DNA of 64,000 nt from Luidia sarsii (Eukaryota; Echinodermata; Asteroidea; Paxillosida; Luidiidae). The position numbers were made by a program, and so were the translations under genes. Shown in pieces: positions 22,041 to 33,706 of this stretch (position 1 is its first letter; every line of letters begins with the position of its first letter). Below the pieces are notes generated by a model. The model was not told the origin of the DNA and did no database searches. It saw nothing but the letters and a program-made list of their open reading frames with translations. The stretch covers positions 8,482,512 to 8,546,511 of the forward strand of contig OX465102.1 of assembly GCA_949987565.1 (NCBI GenBank), given 5' to 3'.

Positions 22041-23420
22041 GATTTTAATTTTGATTGAAAAGCCCATTCCTCATATTTTTTTCAAAGATTGGACCTTAAA
22101 ACATGAACTCATACAAATACTGTTCACAGATACTACAGTGTACGGTAATAAACCAGTGTCACATTTATTCAATTAATATCATCAGACTAGCATATTTGCA
22201 TGGTGGAAGTGTGGGGATCCGGGGTTTGCACATATTACTTTCATTGAAGAGCCTGGAAGCAAGCCTAGGGATCTGGAATATCTAACCCTTCCATGGCCAC
22301 AATAGTTTATAAATTCGCCAATAAAATAGGGCCTTAGTCTGTAGCGCATGGCCTATATACAGTGCCAATGGTCTATGTAGTGTGTCCGTGAACTTCGGCT
22401 TGCTGGCGCACTGATACAGCCTTTCCTATGCGTTGCATGCTAGGCGTGTGGTCGGCCGTTGCATGAGGCCGGACCACTTTCTTGAGGGTTGCCAGCAGTT
22501 TGGCTGGGCAAATATTGCCTCGTTGCGCCCCCTTGGAGGGTTTTTGGACTGCTGTCCTTTGGTTACATTAATTAATCATAATTCTTGAGGTATCACGTGG
22601 TATTTGCGGTGTTTTGGGGTCACCATTTTGGTCCGAAGTTTTATACATGTCAATGCGTTGAAGTATACAGTGTACGTGTACTGTATTTGCGTGCACACAT
22701 GTTCGTGTTGTGTTGCTGCACACACGTTTTCCATTGCTGATGGTTGTGTGGGAAGCCATGTGCGTGACCTTTGACCCTCCCACTGTACACTGTATGGGTT
22801 GTGTTCGCTGCGCTATTGCAGTAAGAACTCATAGCAGTTGTTGAGCTCTTGTCCCGCTGCCGCCCATTACTTTTCTACCTGTATTAGGGCCATTATATTG
22901 TTATTAATACTATAAATGATGTAAAGCTTATGCTCTATTGGTCCACATCAATAACAGATCCACAACAGTAACGGTCTCGGCATGGAATCGGTATCCTCGT
23001 ACTCATACTACTAGTACACAAATAGAGCAGCTGGGTATGTATCCATTTAAATCTAAAATCAGTTAGCACATAATTTTATATACAACCTGAAACATTTAGT
23101 CGCCAAACCATATGGTTGTAATTATGCAGAAAGCTTATTTTGGTTTTTTTGTCTTTCTCGCCACAGGGGTTTTGTTTTAGTTTTGTTTAGTTTTTGTCTC
23201 TTATTGTCCTTGTCCTTCATCGTACTGCTGATGATCAAATTAAAACCAATTAAGAGAAATCTACCATCAATCTTCCTGTGATTGTGTGCTCCTCACCGGG
23301 TCCTGGGGATCACCTCCCCTCCCCCCGTCCTCGCCCAAGCTGGGGACACCCCGTAGGCGCGCCCCCGCGTGACTCTACAGAAGTAACAAGTACTGTAGTA
23401 GGTTGGCGGTGACATGAATC
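22041..23420. other. No gene recognised
   Basis: AT-rich spacer with small GTACAC/TACATG tracts near 22.65-22.7 kb. I saw no splice-linked coding segments or RNA genes on either strand. Confidence 0.45.
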
Positions 23421-23539
23421 AACTCTCAAGAAGGAGTGTGGCTCTGGAAAGAGCCGGTAAGTTGACGTTTCGGGCAGTGCGTACGCTGCTGAAACGTTGA
23501 TTTTACGGCTCTTCTCAGAGCCACACTCCTTAAGAGAGT
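23421..23539. repeat. Foldback element with GAAACGT core
   Basis: The left arm (about 23,421-23,471, AACTCTCAAG..GACGTTTC) and right arm (about 23,491-23,539, GAAACGTTGA..TTAAGAGAGT) are inverted copies around a GC-rich centre. The tail GATACACATGGTGTTAACGC after the right arm matches the tail of the foldback at 42,763-43,039 (GATACATGGTGTTCACCGC), so both are one family. Confidence 0.8.
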
Positions 23540-23957
23540 CGATACACATGGTGTTAACGCAATCCTACAAATTCATGTCATGCAAAGGAAAAATGTTTTT
23601 AAAATAATGTTAAGCACATCATTCGCATCTTTTCGAAAGAGTTGTTTTTCAGGCATTGCAATTTTTTTTTTAATTGTCTCAAATTAGTGATTTGTGATAC
23701 CCGTATATTTAATTCCCAGTTTGTTGTCTTTGCACTTCTTACCCTGTACTGTGGAAAATGAGTCATGGCCAAATTCTTGACTCATCTGGGTATTCTCTTT
23801 GGCATATTTTTCATTTAAAGGTGCTTAATTCAGTAAATAGAGGGCAAGATTTTATAGCACGTTTTATACACACTGTTAATTTTTGTTGTAAATAGATTTG
23901 AAAGTAAAGGTGCCCTCTATCAGTCTATATGGTAACTGTTTACAATGTTACATGCAG

Positions 23958-25499
23958 TTAAATTTCTTGAAAACCCCTGTACTCGTCAGACGGATACTCG
24001 GCTCTGATCTTCACAACAGCGCAAGAAGGAAGAGGGACGCGTACACTTCTTCCTAAGAAGCCCCAGCACCATCTGGCCATCTGGCGATAGGCAGCGTGTC
24101 TATATTTCCTGTATGGGTCAGAAATAGAATCGATACAAACAATTACCAACATCATGAATTTACCAGATGTAATGCAAGAAATATGAGAGAACTCATGTTG
24201 GAGAGAATGAATAAACAATTATAAAGAAATGTTGTTTAACTGATAACTAAACAGTGTTGTTTGTGTCTCGTTCATATATTCCACTTGAGCCAAATTCAGA
24301 ACAACATTCGGGTACAGTATGTACATGTATCTCTAAAAAGAAATAGGTTTTAAATTGAATTTTTTTTTTTACTGGTTAGGGGTGGCATCTTGTCTTGCAT
24401 TATCCTCGTACTGTTGCCGAAATTGAAGGTAAGCTGTATTCAGCACATGTCTGTTGAGACAGACGGGGTTGAATCCCTCGTGCTGTGTGATGCAGTCAAT
24501 GGCAGCTCCTTCTTGCTCGTCCATTTTTGGTATAACCTGTCCGAGCTCTTACTGCAGAATCCACAAGAACACCTGAAATTGTGATGAGTATTTAATACCG
24601 ATTAATTTATTAATGCAGGTGGATGGGGGAAAAATCATCAATTGACCAGCTACTGGCTAGTCTTACTTAGTCTTATTTATTTTGAAGACAAGTTGTGAAT
24701 GTCTGGTACTCGTACAGACTCACTTGCAGAAATAAAGGGACTCCCAGTTTTCCAAAAAATATTTTGAATTTGTGCCACGTACATTATGTACTTTACATGT
24801 GTATGTGAAACAGACTTGATCTATGGTACAATCCTGGCTCCTGGGTCAACCGGGCGACGGTACGTAGCCTGCTAGCCTATGAATATGAACCAAACACACA
24901 AGCCACACTGACAACAGTGACAAGTCACCCTTTTTTATCGAAATTTGGAGGGTCGGTTGACTGTAGTGTAGGGTCCAAGTCCACCCGAGTCCCAACCCTA
25001 CTGCCACCAAAACATTTCGACTACAGTCACCCGACCCTCCAAATTTCGAATTTCGATAAAAAAAAGGTGACTTGTCGGGTCCAAGTTACTCGGACTAACT
25101 CACTATACAGTTTACTACTACATACCACTACCACCAGCATACGCGTCGCAAAATCAAAACTGTCAAGTTGTCAGTTCACTTTTTCTGTGTTTGTGCTAGA
25201 CATTGGTTATTGTCTGCGTAATTTTGGTAATCAAGAATACTAAACAAATCGTTTTGAGTTCAAACCTACCAGTTCGTATTCCCGAGCCTTTCTTCCCGAT
25301 CCTCTTCGTCGTTGTGTACGCCGGGTATTTCTGAATCCGAGTCACTTTCGTCACTGTCGACTTCAGGTTCGTACATATATGGGGCAATCCCTCCAGCTTC
25401 TCCACATTCCAAATCCGATCCAGAGTTTGAAGAATCATTTTCCAAAAAATCCACCTCGAACTCGCTATCAGAATTTGATATTTGAAGTGATTCTTCCAT
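23958..25499 (-). pseudogene. Stand-alone P2X7 C-terminal-domain-like gene, 3 exons
   Basis: Minus-strand exons: 25499-25270, 24572-24373 and 24108-23958 (TAA). Splice sites are canonical and phases match: the W of GNTNW is split across intron 1 and followed at once by CSCGFC. Exon 1 is acidic with GIAPYMYEPEVDSDESDS and ends RLGNTNW. Exon 2 has the CxCGxC zinc ligands and DCITQHEGFNPVCLNRHVL. Exon 3 carries KYRHAAYRQMARWCWGFLGR and VPLPSCAVVKI. This order matches the cytosolic ballast domain of P2X7 receptors, which in vertebrates binds guanine nucleotide and zinc. Invertebrates have many short proteins with this domain alone and unknown function. No channel part is present. Exon 2 contains a 1-nt frame slip near 24,505-24,525 at or before an A5 run, so the 581-nt coding sequence is one base off. 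This may be a real lesion or an assembly indel. Confidence 0.85.
24915..25085. mobile_element. MITE-like inverted-repeat element
   Basis: The left arm (about 24,919-24,967) reads GACAAGTCACCCTTTTTT then ATCGAAATTTGGAGGGTCGG; the right arm (about 25,020-25,080) is its inverted copy with a small internal duplication. Partial relatives occur at 39,843-39,915 and 54,243-54,305, each beginning CAGTAACTTGGACCCGACAA or a near variant. It lies in intergenic sequence upstream of exon 2 and inside intron 1 of the P2X7-like gene on the opposite strand. No ORF. Confidence 0.75.
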
Positions 25500-26161
25500 A
25501 ACTTTATCTCGACTGGAATCAGCGTGCGTGCTCAGTAGTGCAGTGACAGTACGTTGTTGTTGTTGTTATACAGTAGATAGACGCGACGCGACCAAGTAGT
25601 GGCCGGTCGCCCAAGCTTCTTTAAGTGACGTCAGAGCTATTACATCCGGGTAACTTAGCAAAGTGGTCGTTTTTTGGGGGCGGGGCAATGGGTGCAAAAT
25701 TTGACAATAAAAAGGCTTCGTATTCCAATAACATGACAAAAAAATACAAATGATTGACTGAGTAAGATTCAGAATTACATTTTGTACCATATATGTGTAA
25801 CTTTACATTTTAATTCAGTGGACCTTTAACACTCAATCAGATAAGCCAACATTTTTCCCATTTTTTAAAGTTGCCTTTAGTATAGAGCATGTACATGTAT
25901 AAATCGCTAATTGATCTTCAATATAACGAAGTGTTCTCCTTTGTTGACATTTTTCTTTTCTTTTTTATTAGACCAAAAATAGAACGGAGAATGAACCCTG
26001 AACACCCTTTTTTTTTTTACAAAGTATGAACCATTCAACTTGTACAGTAACTTGACTGTCTGTTATTTTTACACATACATGTATTACTCTGTAAAAGCTA
26101 ACGCACATCTTTGCAAAACATGACAACAAACTAAATACATGTACTTTAATCACTGTTGTCC
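25500..26161. other. Intergenic spacer
   Basis: This lies between the start of the P2X7-like gene and the end of the DUF4806 gene, both on the minus strand. It should hold the promoter of the first and the 3' UTR of the second. Its AT-rich sequence has no coding signal. Confidence 0.5.
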
Positions 26162-27810
26162 TCAACGTGTACAGGTCCATTCCACCAGCACAGCAGGCTG
26201 GCACTCCTTGTCTTTCCTAGTTTTTGAGTACTTCATCCAGTCAGAGATGATTGCCTTGATGGCAGTGTCACAAACTGAATCACGGTTTTTCCGCACTGCT
26301 CCTGGAACATAGAGTGAATTTTAGGTTATGTCAATTAATAGTGCAGCAAAAGAGTTAGCAGAGATAAAAAAACGACATTTTGGCAGAGACCAAAGCATGA
26401 GACTCAAGAGGGTGGGAATGAAGTTTCAGATTTTGAAAATGGTTTATTGTCTTGATGAATTTGTTTTGCTTTTCCTATTTTTCAGTAGCAGCAGCTGCAC
26501 CAGCTTCACTCTGCGATTTACAGAGCATACAAAATGTAAATTTTTGTTACTTTTCCTTTGTTATTCATGGTTCCCTGAATGCAAAAATAAATCTGGGTAT
26601 TGATGCCAGAATTGAAGATAATGTACATGTATACGTACTAAATATTGCAGAGACCACACTCTTGAAAGCCCAGAAGTTCTTCTTGGACTTGCGGCCTTGA
26701 AAACTGAAATCATCAGCTAGACGTTTTGTGATGACTTCAGGCATCATCAAGTAGACTGTTGCTCTCAGGTCTCTTCCACCAATGGTTGACAGTCGTCGTA
26801 TCTACCATATTTAAAAATACCACAGACATCCACTGTACTAATATTTTATGGCCAAATCTTGTAGACAAAGGTACTGTTCTGCCTCCGGATAATAAAAGCC
26901 GAGTCTATGGAAGTGCCACGAGCGGGATTATGGAAATTGTTTTTAAAACAGTAAATGATATTTGTTTTTTATTTAATTAAATTGGACATGAGGTTTTTTT
27001 GTGATGAAACCTTTCGTCTCATTTACATATTTGTTCATGGCAGCAGTCCACATGAAACTCCAGGATTTACTTGTATCGCATACCAAGGCTTTCAGAACCG
27101 CTGTAGATCTTGACAGCTTGTCATTGAGGTCCCCCAGCTGCTCTTCAGTTGAAGCTGGAAGAGGTAGGTCACTCATCATATCTATGTCTTCTGCAACAAC
27201 CTCCTTCACTTCCTCAACAGCCTGGAACATCTTCATTTGGAAGTCAGAATCTGAAAGAAGTCAGGCATATATAATTTACATATCAAAGGTAAAGAAATAA
27301 AAAATCAAATTTGTCTAATAAATAGGAAGCACAGGCTTGCTAACCAGTAAAGCTGAATTGGTGGGAAAACTTTGAAATTATCAATAGCAACTCCTTTGTA
27401 AGTTTTAATTGGTTACACTTAATTTTTATGTTTTATCCACCATTCTCATTTAGCCAACAAAATGAAAGTGCACATATCTGCACTTTATGATTGTGCATTC
27501 ATTTGCAGTTTACAATGTAAGTGCACAAAATTCTATGGAAAAAGCAAGTCATTTGCTATCTCTTTGTGTATAAGTCCAGGTAAAAATGTTATTTGTTAAA
27601 TTATGTTATTTATAAAATTATTTAAGAGGTTCACCTGATAAAGCGACTGTTGCATGATGAACAGACTCTCGCTGTGAACCTCTTGCCCATAACGGGGATG
27701 GTACAGATGGTGATGGTGACAGCCTCCTGTGAAGAGGTGTGCGAGAAGTAAACCTCTGCGGTGTTATAGCCTCGGTTGAACTCTCTGTGACCAGTTGGAG
27801 GACCCTGCAC
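26162..27810 (-). CDS. DUF4806-domain protein, four visible exons (5' end not found)
   Basis: Exons on the minus strand: about 27810-27635 (5' end uncertain), 27250-27084, 26803-26639 and 26301-26162 (TGA). Junction phases agree and no stop or shift is seen. The first visible exon is Ser/Pro rich (RRLSPSPSVPSPLW). The second gives DLPLPASTEEQLGDLNDKL, the third RRLSTIGGRDLRATVYLMM and ADDFSFQGRKSKKNFWAFK, the fourth AVRKNRDSVCDTAIKAIISDW. The run P.xT.EEL..L..KL / L..IGG...... / LA..FS..G.K.K..F / AVR matches the DUF4806 domain, a small alpha-helical module of unknown function that is frequent in invertebrate and transposon-associated proteins. The protein ends shortly after the domain. The start lies to the right, near the LINE insertion at 27,837. 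It is the only spliced gene here with no visible lesion. Confidence 0.7.
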
Positions 27811-27824
27811 CAGAAGATGACCCC

Positions 27825-27836
27825 GCACCAGAGGAT
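27825..27836. repeat. LINE target-site duplication, left copy
   Basis: GCACCAGAGGAT here is repeated exactly at 31,976-31,987 and borders the LINE on both sides, marking a target-primed insertion. Confidence 0.85.
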
Positions 27837-28161
27837 ATATATATATAATAATTTATTCAACTTATATTGCGCTCTCTCCAGGACCAGCCTGTTCAAAAGC
27901 GCATTACAAAAAATGAATTCCACAAAACCTAATAGAATAGTATACAAAAAGCAAGAGCAGTATTAAAAAGCCTTAGAGAACATACTACATATATATAATA
28001 TTATTATGCATACTAAATCAGAAAAAAGAAAAAAAAAGATCAAGATAAAAATGAACCTAACATAAAAATATGTAATTACAGCAGTTAGAACCGGATAATA
28101 AGTGAATACAAGAATTAGGTATATACAATTAAGATGAAATTAAAACAATTTGGAGAACACA

Positions 28162-31100
28162 TTATACATCACCAAACGCTTTCCTGAAAAGAAAGGTTTT
28201 AAGTTTAGTTTTAAAAAGATTTAGTGAGTTTATATTACGAATGCTAGATGGTAACTCGTTCCATAACTTTGGGGCAGCTGAATAAAAAGATCGGTCACCT
28301 AATGTGGACAACATTTTGCCTTTAGGATATTGTAATAAAATTTCACCTGATGATCTAAGATTGTGACGGCGCTGACTTCTGACAATAATCAATTCAGTTA
28401 AGTAAATCGGAGCGAGACCATGTAGACATTTAAAAACCAAAAGTAAAATCTTAAAATCAATCCTAAACTTAACAGGCAGCCAATGTAAGCAGTTTAGGAT
28501 AGGAGTTATATGACTCCATCGATGAGAATTGGTTGCTAGCCTTGCTGCGGCATTTTGAATTCGCTGTAACTTCGACAATTGACAGCTAGGTAATCCATAA
28601 AGTAGTCCATTGCAATAATCCAAACGACTAGTAACAAAAGCATGGATTTAAACACTAATTGATTTAAATGATAAGTACTTACTAATACGTCTAAGGTTAT
28701 GGAGGTGATAAAAACCAGAGGAGCATACTTTCGTAACATACGTGGACATTGACATGTTTGAGTCAAACCAAGAACCAAGAATCTTAACTTTGTGCATCGG
28801 AGCTGTCTTTGAATCGCCCACGATAATAAATGGAATGTTGATCTTAGAAAGTTGTTGTTTCGTCCCAAGACAAATAAACTCTGTTTTACTATCATTTAGC
28901 ATGAGCCTATCATGAAGCATCCAACTTCTTATGTCTTTAATACACCTTTCCATGGCAGTAATTGCTTCGATTTGATTTATAACACTATTTGGCTTAAATG
29001 ACAAGTACAACTGTGTATCATCAGCATAACATAGAGTATTTGGTAAATGATGCTGAATGACATCAAACAGTACTGATGAGTACATAGTGAATAACAGTGG
29101 TCCGAGACAAGAGCCTTGTGGTACACCACACGTGAGATCAAATTTGTCCGACTTTGCTTCCTGTATCATGATACGTTGACTCCTGTCAGATAAGTATGAT
29201 GTAAACCATTCAAGTGCGAGACCAGATATGCCAAACTTAACATTCATGCGCTTCAACAAAATTGAGTGATCAACAGTATCAAAAGCGGCACTAAGATCAA
29301 GTAAAATAAGTAGAATCACATGTTGGGAATTCATTTGTAACAGTACATCATTATTCAGCTTCATAAGTGTTGTTTCCGTGCTATGGTTCTTCCTGTATGC
29401 TGACTGAAAAGGAGGGTACAAATTATTGGCAGTCATATGATTATGAACCTGGTTAAATATCGCCCTCTCAATTAATTTGGAAATAAATGAAAGATTGCTA
29501 ACAGGCCGATAGTTTACAAAATGTTTAACATCCAGTCCATTTGTTTTTAAGAGAGGAGTGACAAGAGATTCTTTCCAATCTTCGGGAAAAATACCGGATA
29601 TTAAAGAAGTATTGATGATCTTAGTGATGACCGGAAGCAGTACATCTATGCAATCTACAATGACAGTAGTTGGCATGGGATCAAGTGGGCATGACTTGCG
29701 TGGAGAATCAAGAATGAGTTGTTTCACTTCCGATTCAGTGAGTGGCAAGAACCGATCCAACCTGTTAGCTGTATACAGGGAGATCTCACATATGCCTATA
29801 GGAGGTTCATGAATACATTGACAGTTAAGCCTTGTATGAATTTTATCAATTTTAGATTTGAAAAAGCATCCCATCTCATTTGCAAGATCAATCTTGTGAT
29901 TGAATGGGGGAAGTGGATGATCTGTATGCTGTTTCAGTAACTTTCTGGTGACTCTAAAAAGCTTAGCCGGATCTGAGGAGTGATCATCAATTAGACCTGA
30001 ATAGAATGAGCGCCTAGCTTTTTCCATTAGATTATTGGTTTTATTTCTGTAAAACTTGTAGATAGTTAAGTCCGAAATACTTCCAGTTTGTCGCCATTTC
30101 CTCTCAGCCCGCCTCTTTCTCTTTTTCCCAGCTTTAATGCTTCTATTGTACCATGGGACAAGCGACCGAACAGTAATCGATTTCACCTGCTGAGGGGCAT
30201 GACGATCTAATACACGAGCTAAGGTGGTGTTGTAACAATGCACCAGTTCGTGTAGATTGTCTGGGGCATTGTCATAGAGCTTAGTGGCAGCCAGTTCAGT
30301 TCCCAAAGATTGGAGATCAATGTCTTTTATTTTCCTGTAGACTGTTTCTCTGGTTGGAAGCGGGGGTTTTGCGAACTGCAAGTTGCACAGAATGGCGAAA
30401 TGATCCGAAATCAAGTGATCTGGAAGAGGTGAGCTGGTGATTATAGAGTCTGACCTACGGGTAATGATCAAATCAAGAGTATGGCCAAGTTGATGGGTTG
30501 GTTTGTCAACATGCTGCTGTAAATTCATAGACTCGAGAAGATCAGCAAAACGAATTGAATCACGATCCTCAGTGACGTCCACCTTGATATTGAAATCACC
30601 AGTAACTAACAATGGTTCTGTAGACAGTATAACTGTATCCATGTATACAGCAAACTCTTCGAAAAATGTAGCAGTGGTAACAGGATGATTTGGAGAATAT
30701 GGAGGTCTGTATATTATCACTAGTCGCAGTCTATGAGAATTGAACTCAATAATCCACTCAGAGAATTCAAAAGAATTGAGCTCATTAGCAGAGACTCTGG
30801 TGACTTGCATGGAGTCCCGTAGAACCAAGGCGGTACCCCCACCTGCTCGCTGACTGCGTGCATGATCAACAAGCCGAAATCCCGGGGGTGGCAATTCATT
30901 CTTGAGAGCAGTGTCGATATCCTTGAACCAAGTCTCCGTCATAGCGAATATATCCGCACCGCTTGAGCTTGCATAATCTTGAAAAGCAGCAGATTTATTC
31001 CTGGCGGATCGAATATTCAGAGTACACAATTTCAAAAGACCGCTGACATCACGGTTAGCAATTCCCGAGAAGGGCACTGTCACCAATGTTCGATTCCGCA

Positions 31101-31704
31101 TTTCGGGCTTGTGATTTTGATGAGCGGGGAGACATTGACGCTGGATGTTTACCGGAATACGGCGTGCACGCTTGATTCCGGCCCCTTTGCCCCGATAACG
31201 CAGAAGCCCAACGATCTTAAGTTCTTGCAGCCGCTTCGGTTCGGGGCGACACAATGGCGATTTACGTAAGTCGTAGAGTTGGTGGCGAGTGTATATCTGC
31301 CTGCATGTTTGTGCGCTTGCGGAAACACTTTCCTTCAGTGGCACCTTCTGTAGGCCTACGGGTGTGTCGTGATTCACGTATGATGGACCAGGGTTTAGCG
31401 ATATGTCCATATAGATGGTAATGTTTACAGTAGGCTCAAGCTCGGAGCGAGGAATCAATAATGTAGTTAAGCCATGCTTGGTCCATTTGGTGAGGGCGAA
31501 TTTATTCTTCCAATTGTTGTGATAAGCACCTAGATTCCGGTTTGCCCTGACCCCACGCCTGGGCCACATGATCACATCAGAGACTGGCAATGTATTGGCA
31601 AACGAAGTCGGCATCAGGTATTCAGGTCCTGGTAGGTGATCACATTGAAGTGTTGACAGCACAGCAAGTGCAACGCACAAAGTACTTACAGTTAAAGTGT
31701 CCAT
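28162..31704 (-). pseudogene. LINE ORF2: endonuclease and reverse transcriptase
   Basis: From ATG at 31704 the frame is open for 1,018 codons to a TAA at 28648-28650, then continues in the same frame to 28162 (FGDV, stop). Residues about 224-440 form an APE-type endonuclease (LCTLNIRSARNK, TETW at 256-259, GDFN at 369-372, SDHF). The RT has RPVSNLSFISKLIER, ILLDLSAAFDTVDHS, CGVPQGSCLGPLLF and CYADD. The segment after the TAA carries the conserved end SRLDYCNGLLYGLP and LWNELPSSIR. Nicking by the endonuclease and target-primed reverse transcription would be the activity. The single TAA removes the C-terminal 150 residues and probably inactivates this copy. The N-terminus looks like a signal peptide and is followed by a 2A-like motif. 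The clade is CR1/L2-like within the jockey superfamily; finer placement needs a tree. Confidence 0.92.
31384..31407 (-). other. 2A-like DISLNPGP motif in the LINE N-terminus
   Basis: Residues 100-107 read DISLNPGP, matching the D(V/I)ExNPGP core of ribosome-skipping 2A peptides except S for E. It lies between an N-terminal hydrophobic stretch (residues 2-20, TLTVSTLCVALAVLST) and the endonuclease. 2A-like motifs with signal-like N-termini are known in some animal APE-type LINEs. Activity of this variant is unproven. Confidence 0.65.
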
Positions 31705-31987
31705 TGTTGATTATGGTCAAGTATCCCTACAGCATGGGCGTCATGTAGATAAAAAGTTCATACAGCAAAATCCAACAACAGAAATGTAAAAATCCTATAA
31801 AAAGGTTACCACAATGATCACCAAACTGTACAGGTCACAGGACACACAGGACAAGCAAGGATGGCAACAGCAGACAGTGATTGAAGCGGATTTTAAATCC
31901 ACAACATGAGAGTAAAATAAGAATGGCAGCTCTCACTTAGAGCGCCCTCTACCGGATCCATCCTCTGGTGCCCTTGCACCAGAGGAT

Positions 31988-32493
31988 GGATCTAGGTTTT
32001 GCGTCGATTATAGAAAACTGAACGACCTAACATACAAAGACGCTTATCCCCTTCCTCGTATTGATGATAGCCTTGACACTTTAAGCGGCTCACAATGTTT
32101 TTCATCCTTGGACCTAGCCAGTGGCTACTGGCAGGTAGAAGTTAATCCCAACGATAAGTGCAAAACAGCTTGTACAACAGGGTCAGGCCTTTATGAATTT
32201 AATGTAATGCCTTTTTGGGCTTTGCAATGCCCCTAGCACGTTTGAAAGGTTGATGGAACGTGTCTTATCAGGATTGCATTGGCAGACCTGTCTGGTGTAT
32301 ATCGATGATATTTTGATTTTTGCTCCATCTTTCGAAGAGCATTCCTCACGGCTGAGCGAAGTTTTCAATAGATTATCCTCAGCAGGGCTTAAATTGAAAC
32401 CCAAAAAGTGTCATTTGTACCAAAAAGAGGTCTTGTATCTGGGACATGTGGTATCTAGCAAAGGAGTGACAGCAGATCCCGAAAAGACAACAG
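31988..32493 (+). pseudogene. Ty3/gypsy B reverse transcriptase, inverted segment
   Basis: The plus-strand reading gives gypsy RT: GSRFCVDYRKLNDLTYKDAY, CFSSLDLASGYWQVEVN, the VYIDDILIF catalytic motif, LKPKKCHLYQKEVLYLGHVV. An extra T in the TTTTT run near 32,213 shifts the frame within MPFGLCNAP. The segment stops abruptly at about 32,493 after ADPEKT, where minus-strand gypsy coding begins. It should continue the minus-strand ORF ending NSPWANPVV, so it is the next piece of the same element, flipped. Confidence 0.85.
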
Positions 32494-33704
32494 GGTTTGC
32501 CCAGGGACTATTAGATGGTGAAATCACGCCTTTTTGTAACATTTCTTCAATCTGTTTTTGGGCTTCAGCTCTCTGAAAATGGGGTAAACGATGAGCAGGT
32601 TGTCGTATAGGGCGGGCATTCCCAGTTTCAATGTCATGAAACACTACACTGGTACGACCAAGTTCGCCTGATTTTGAAAATACATCTTGATGATTACTCA
32701 ACATTTCTCTTAATTCCTCCTTTTGATTATGGGTCAACTCTTTAGAACAACGTTCATACATTTCCTGTAACTCTGGGTACAATTCATGATTAGCAACATC
32801 TGTTGTGTCACCATTGCCTAATTCGGTTGCTGATTGAAGAACAGCCACCCGAGTCCCTTTATATAAAGTTGAAGGTTCATTTTTCAAATTTAGCACACGA
32901 ATCGGGACATAATTATTCTCACCAGCGTTAGAAAACGTTCGTCCTATCAACATACCATTGTCTTTAGCTACAAAACGGCCAGTTGGTTCTATCAACCCCT
33001 GTCTGTCTGACGTGCAGCTGTCCAGGTACTATAACCTCTTGTCCTTGGGGGATTGTCATTGTTTCTGCCACAGAGACTCTGCAACATTTGCTTGCCACTT
33101 CGTTCTCAAGCAGTATTTTAACATCACATGATCTAAATCTTAGCTGTTTTCTAACCAAATCTATAACTCCTTCATGACCAGAAAGAAAGTCCATACCTAG
33201 GATACCAGCTTGAGTAATTGGGGCAATATACATTAGATGTCGTTTTACTAGACTTCCTAATCTAATAACCATCTCTGCACAACCTATTACTTCCAGTCCT
33301 GTACCTTCGACAGCTATAATAGATTTAGTGCAAACTCGTAATGTCTGCCTTATGTTTTGAGGCAGTAACTCATACATCTGCGGGTGTAAAATGGTTACCG
33401 ACGATCCTGTGTCGACCAGAAATTTAATATTTACACCATGCACATTATCATGAACAAAAATAGTAGTTTGAGCCTGACTGTCTTCTATTGGCTGGGTACC
33501 GACCCCATACTCAGCCGAACCTAAGTTTTCCTGCGCAGGGATTTGTCTATTATCAACATGTGTGGGCACTGACTGTGTATTAGGACATTCAAAATGTCTG
33601 TGCCCTTCCTGTCTACAATTCCAACAAATTAATGGTCTTTTAGGTGTGGTAGCACTCTTTTGTTTAAGGGTAAACTGAAGTTGCTGAACTGCCTGCTCTG
33701 ACAC
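32490..33704 (-). pseudogene. Ty3/gypsy B: nucleocapsid, protease and pre-RT linker
   Basis: Reading leftwards, the 246-codon frame starts at the end of gag with a CCHC knuckle (CWNCRQEGHRHFEC), then a retropepsin with FLVDTGSSVTIL and GILGMDFLSGHEG. An overlapping frame (32,411-32,995) adds the pre-RT region VVFHDIETGNARPIRQPAHR and KGVISPSNSPWANPVV, after which gypsy homology ends at about 32,493. Protease would mature the polyprotein. The element lacks its RT in this orientation because that segment is inverted next door. The gag 5' portion is separated by the 2-kb element at 33,707-35,705. Confidence 0.85.
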
Positions 33705-33706
33705 TG

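Larger units (their letters stand above)
27837..31975 (-). mobile_element. Near-complete CR1/L2-like non-LTR retrotransposon
   Basis: A 4.1-kb element bounded by a 12-bp direct repeat. The 3' end (low coordinates) is a short (TA)n tail preceded by AAGCGCAATATAAGTTG-type sequence in the sense orientation, typical of CR1/L2-type 3' ends rather than poly(A). The 5' UTR is about 270 bp. A hairpin (arms about 31,953-31,970 and 31,975-31,992) sits at the 5' border. One stop interrupts the otherwise open coding frame, so this is a young copy. Confidence 0.85.
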
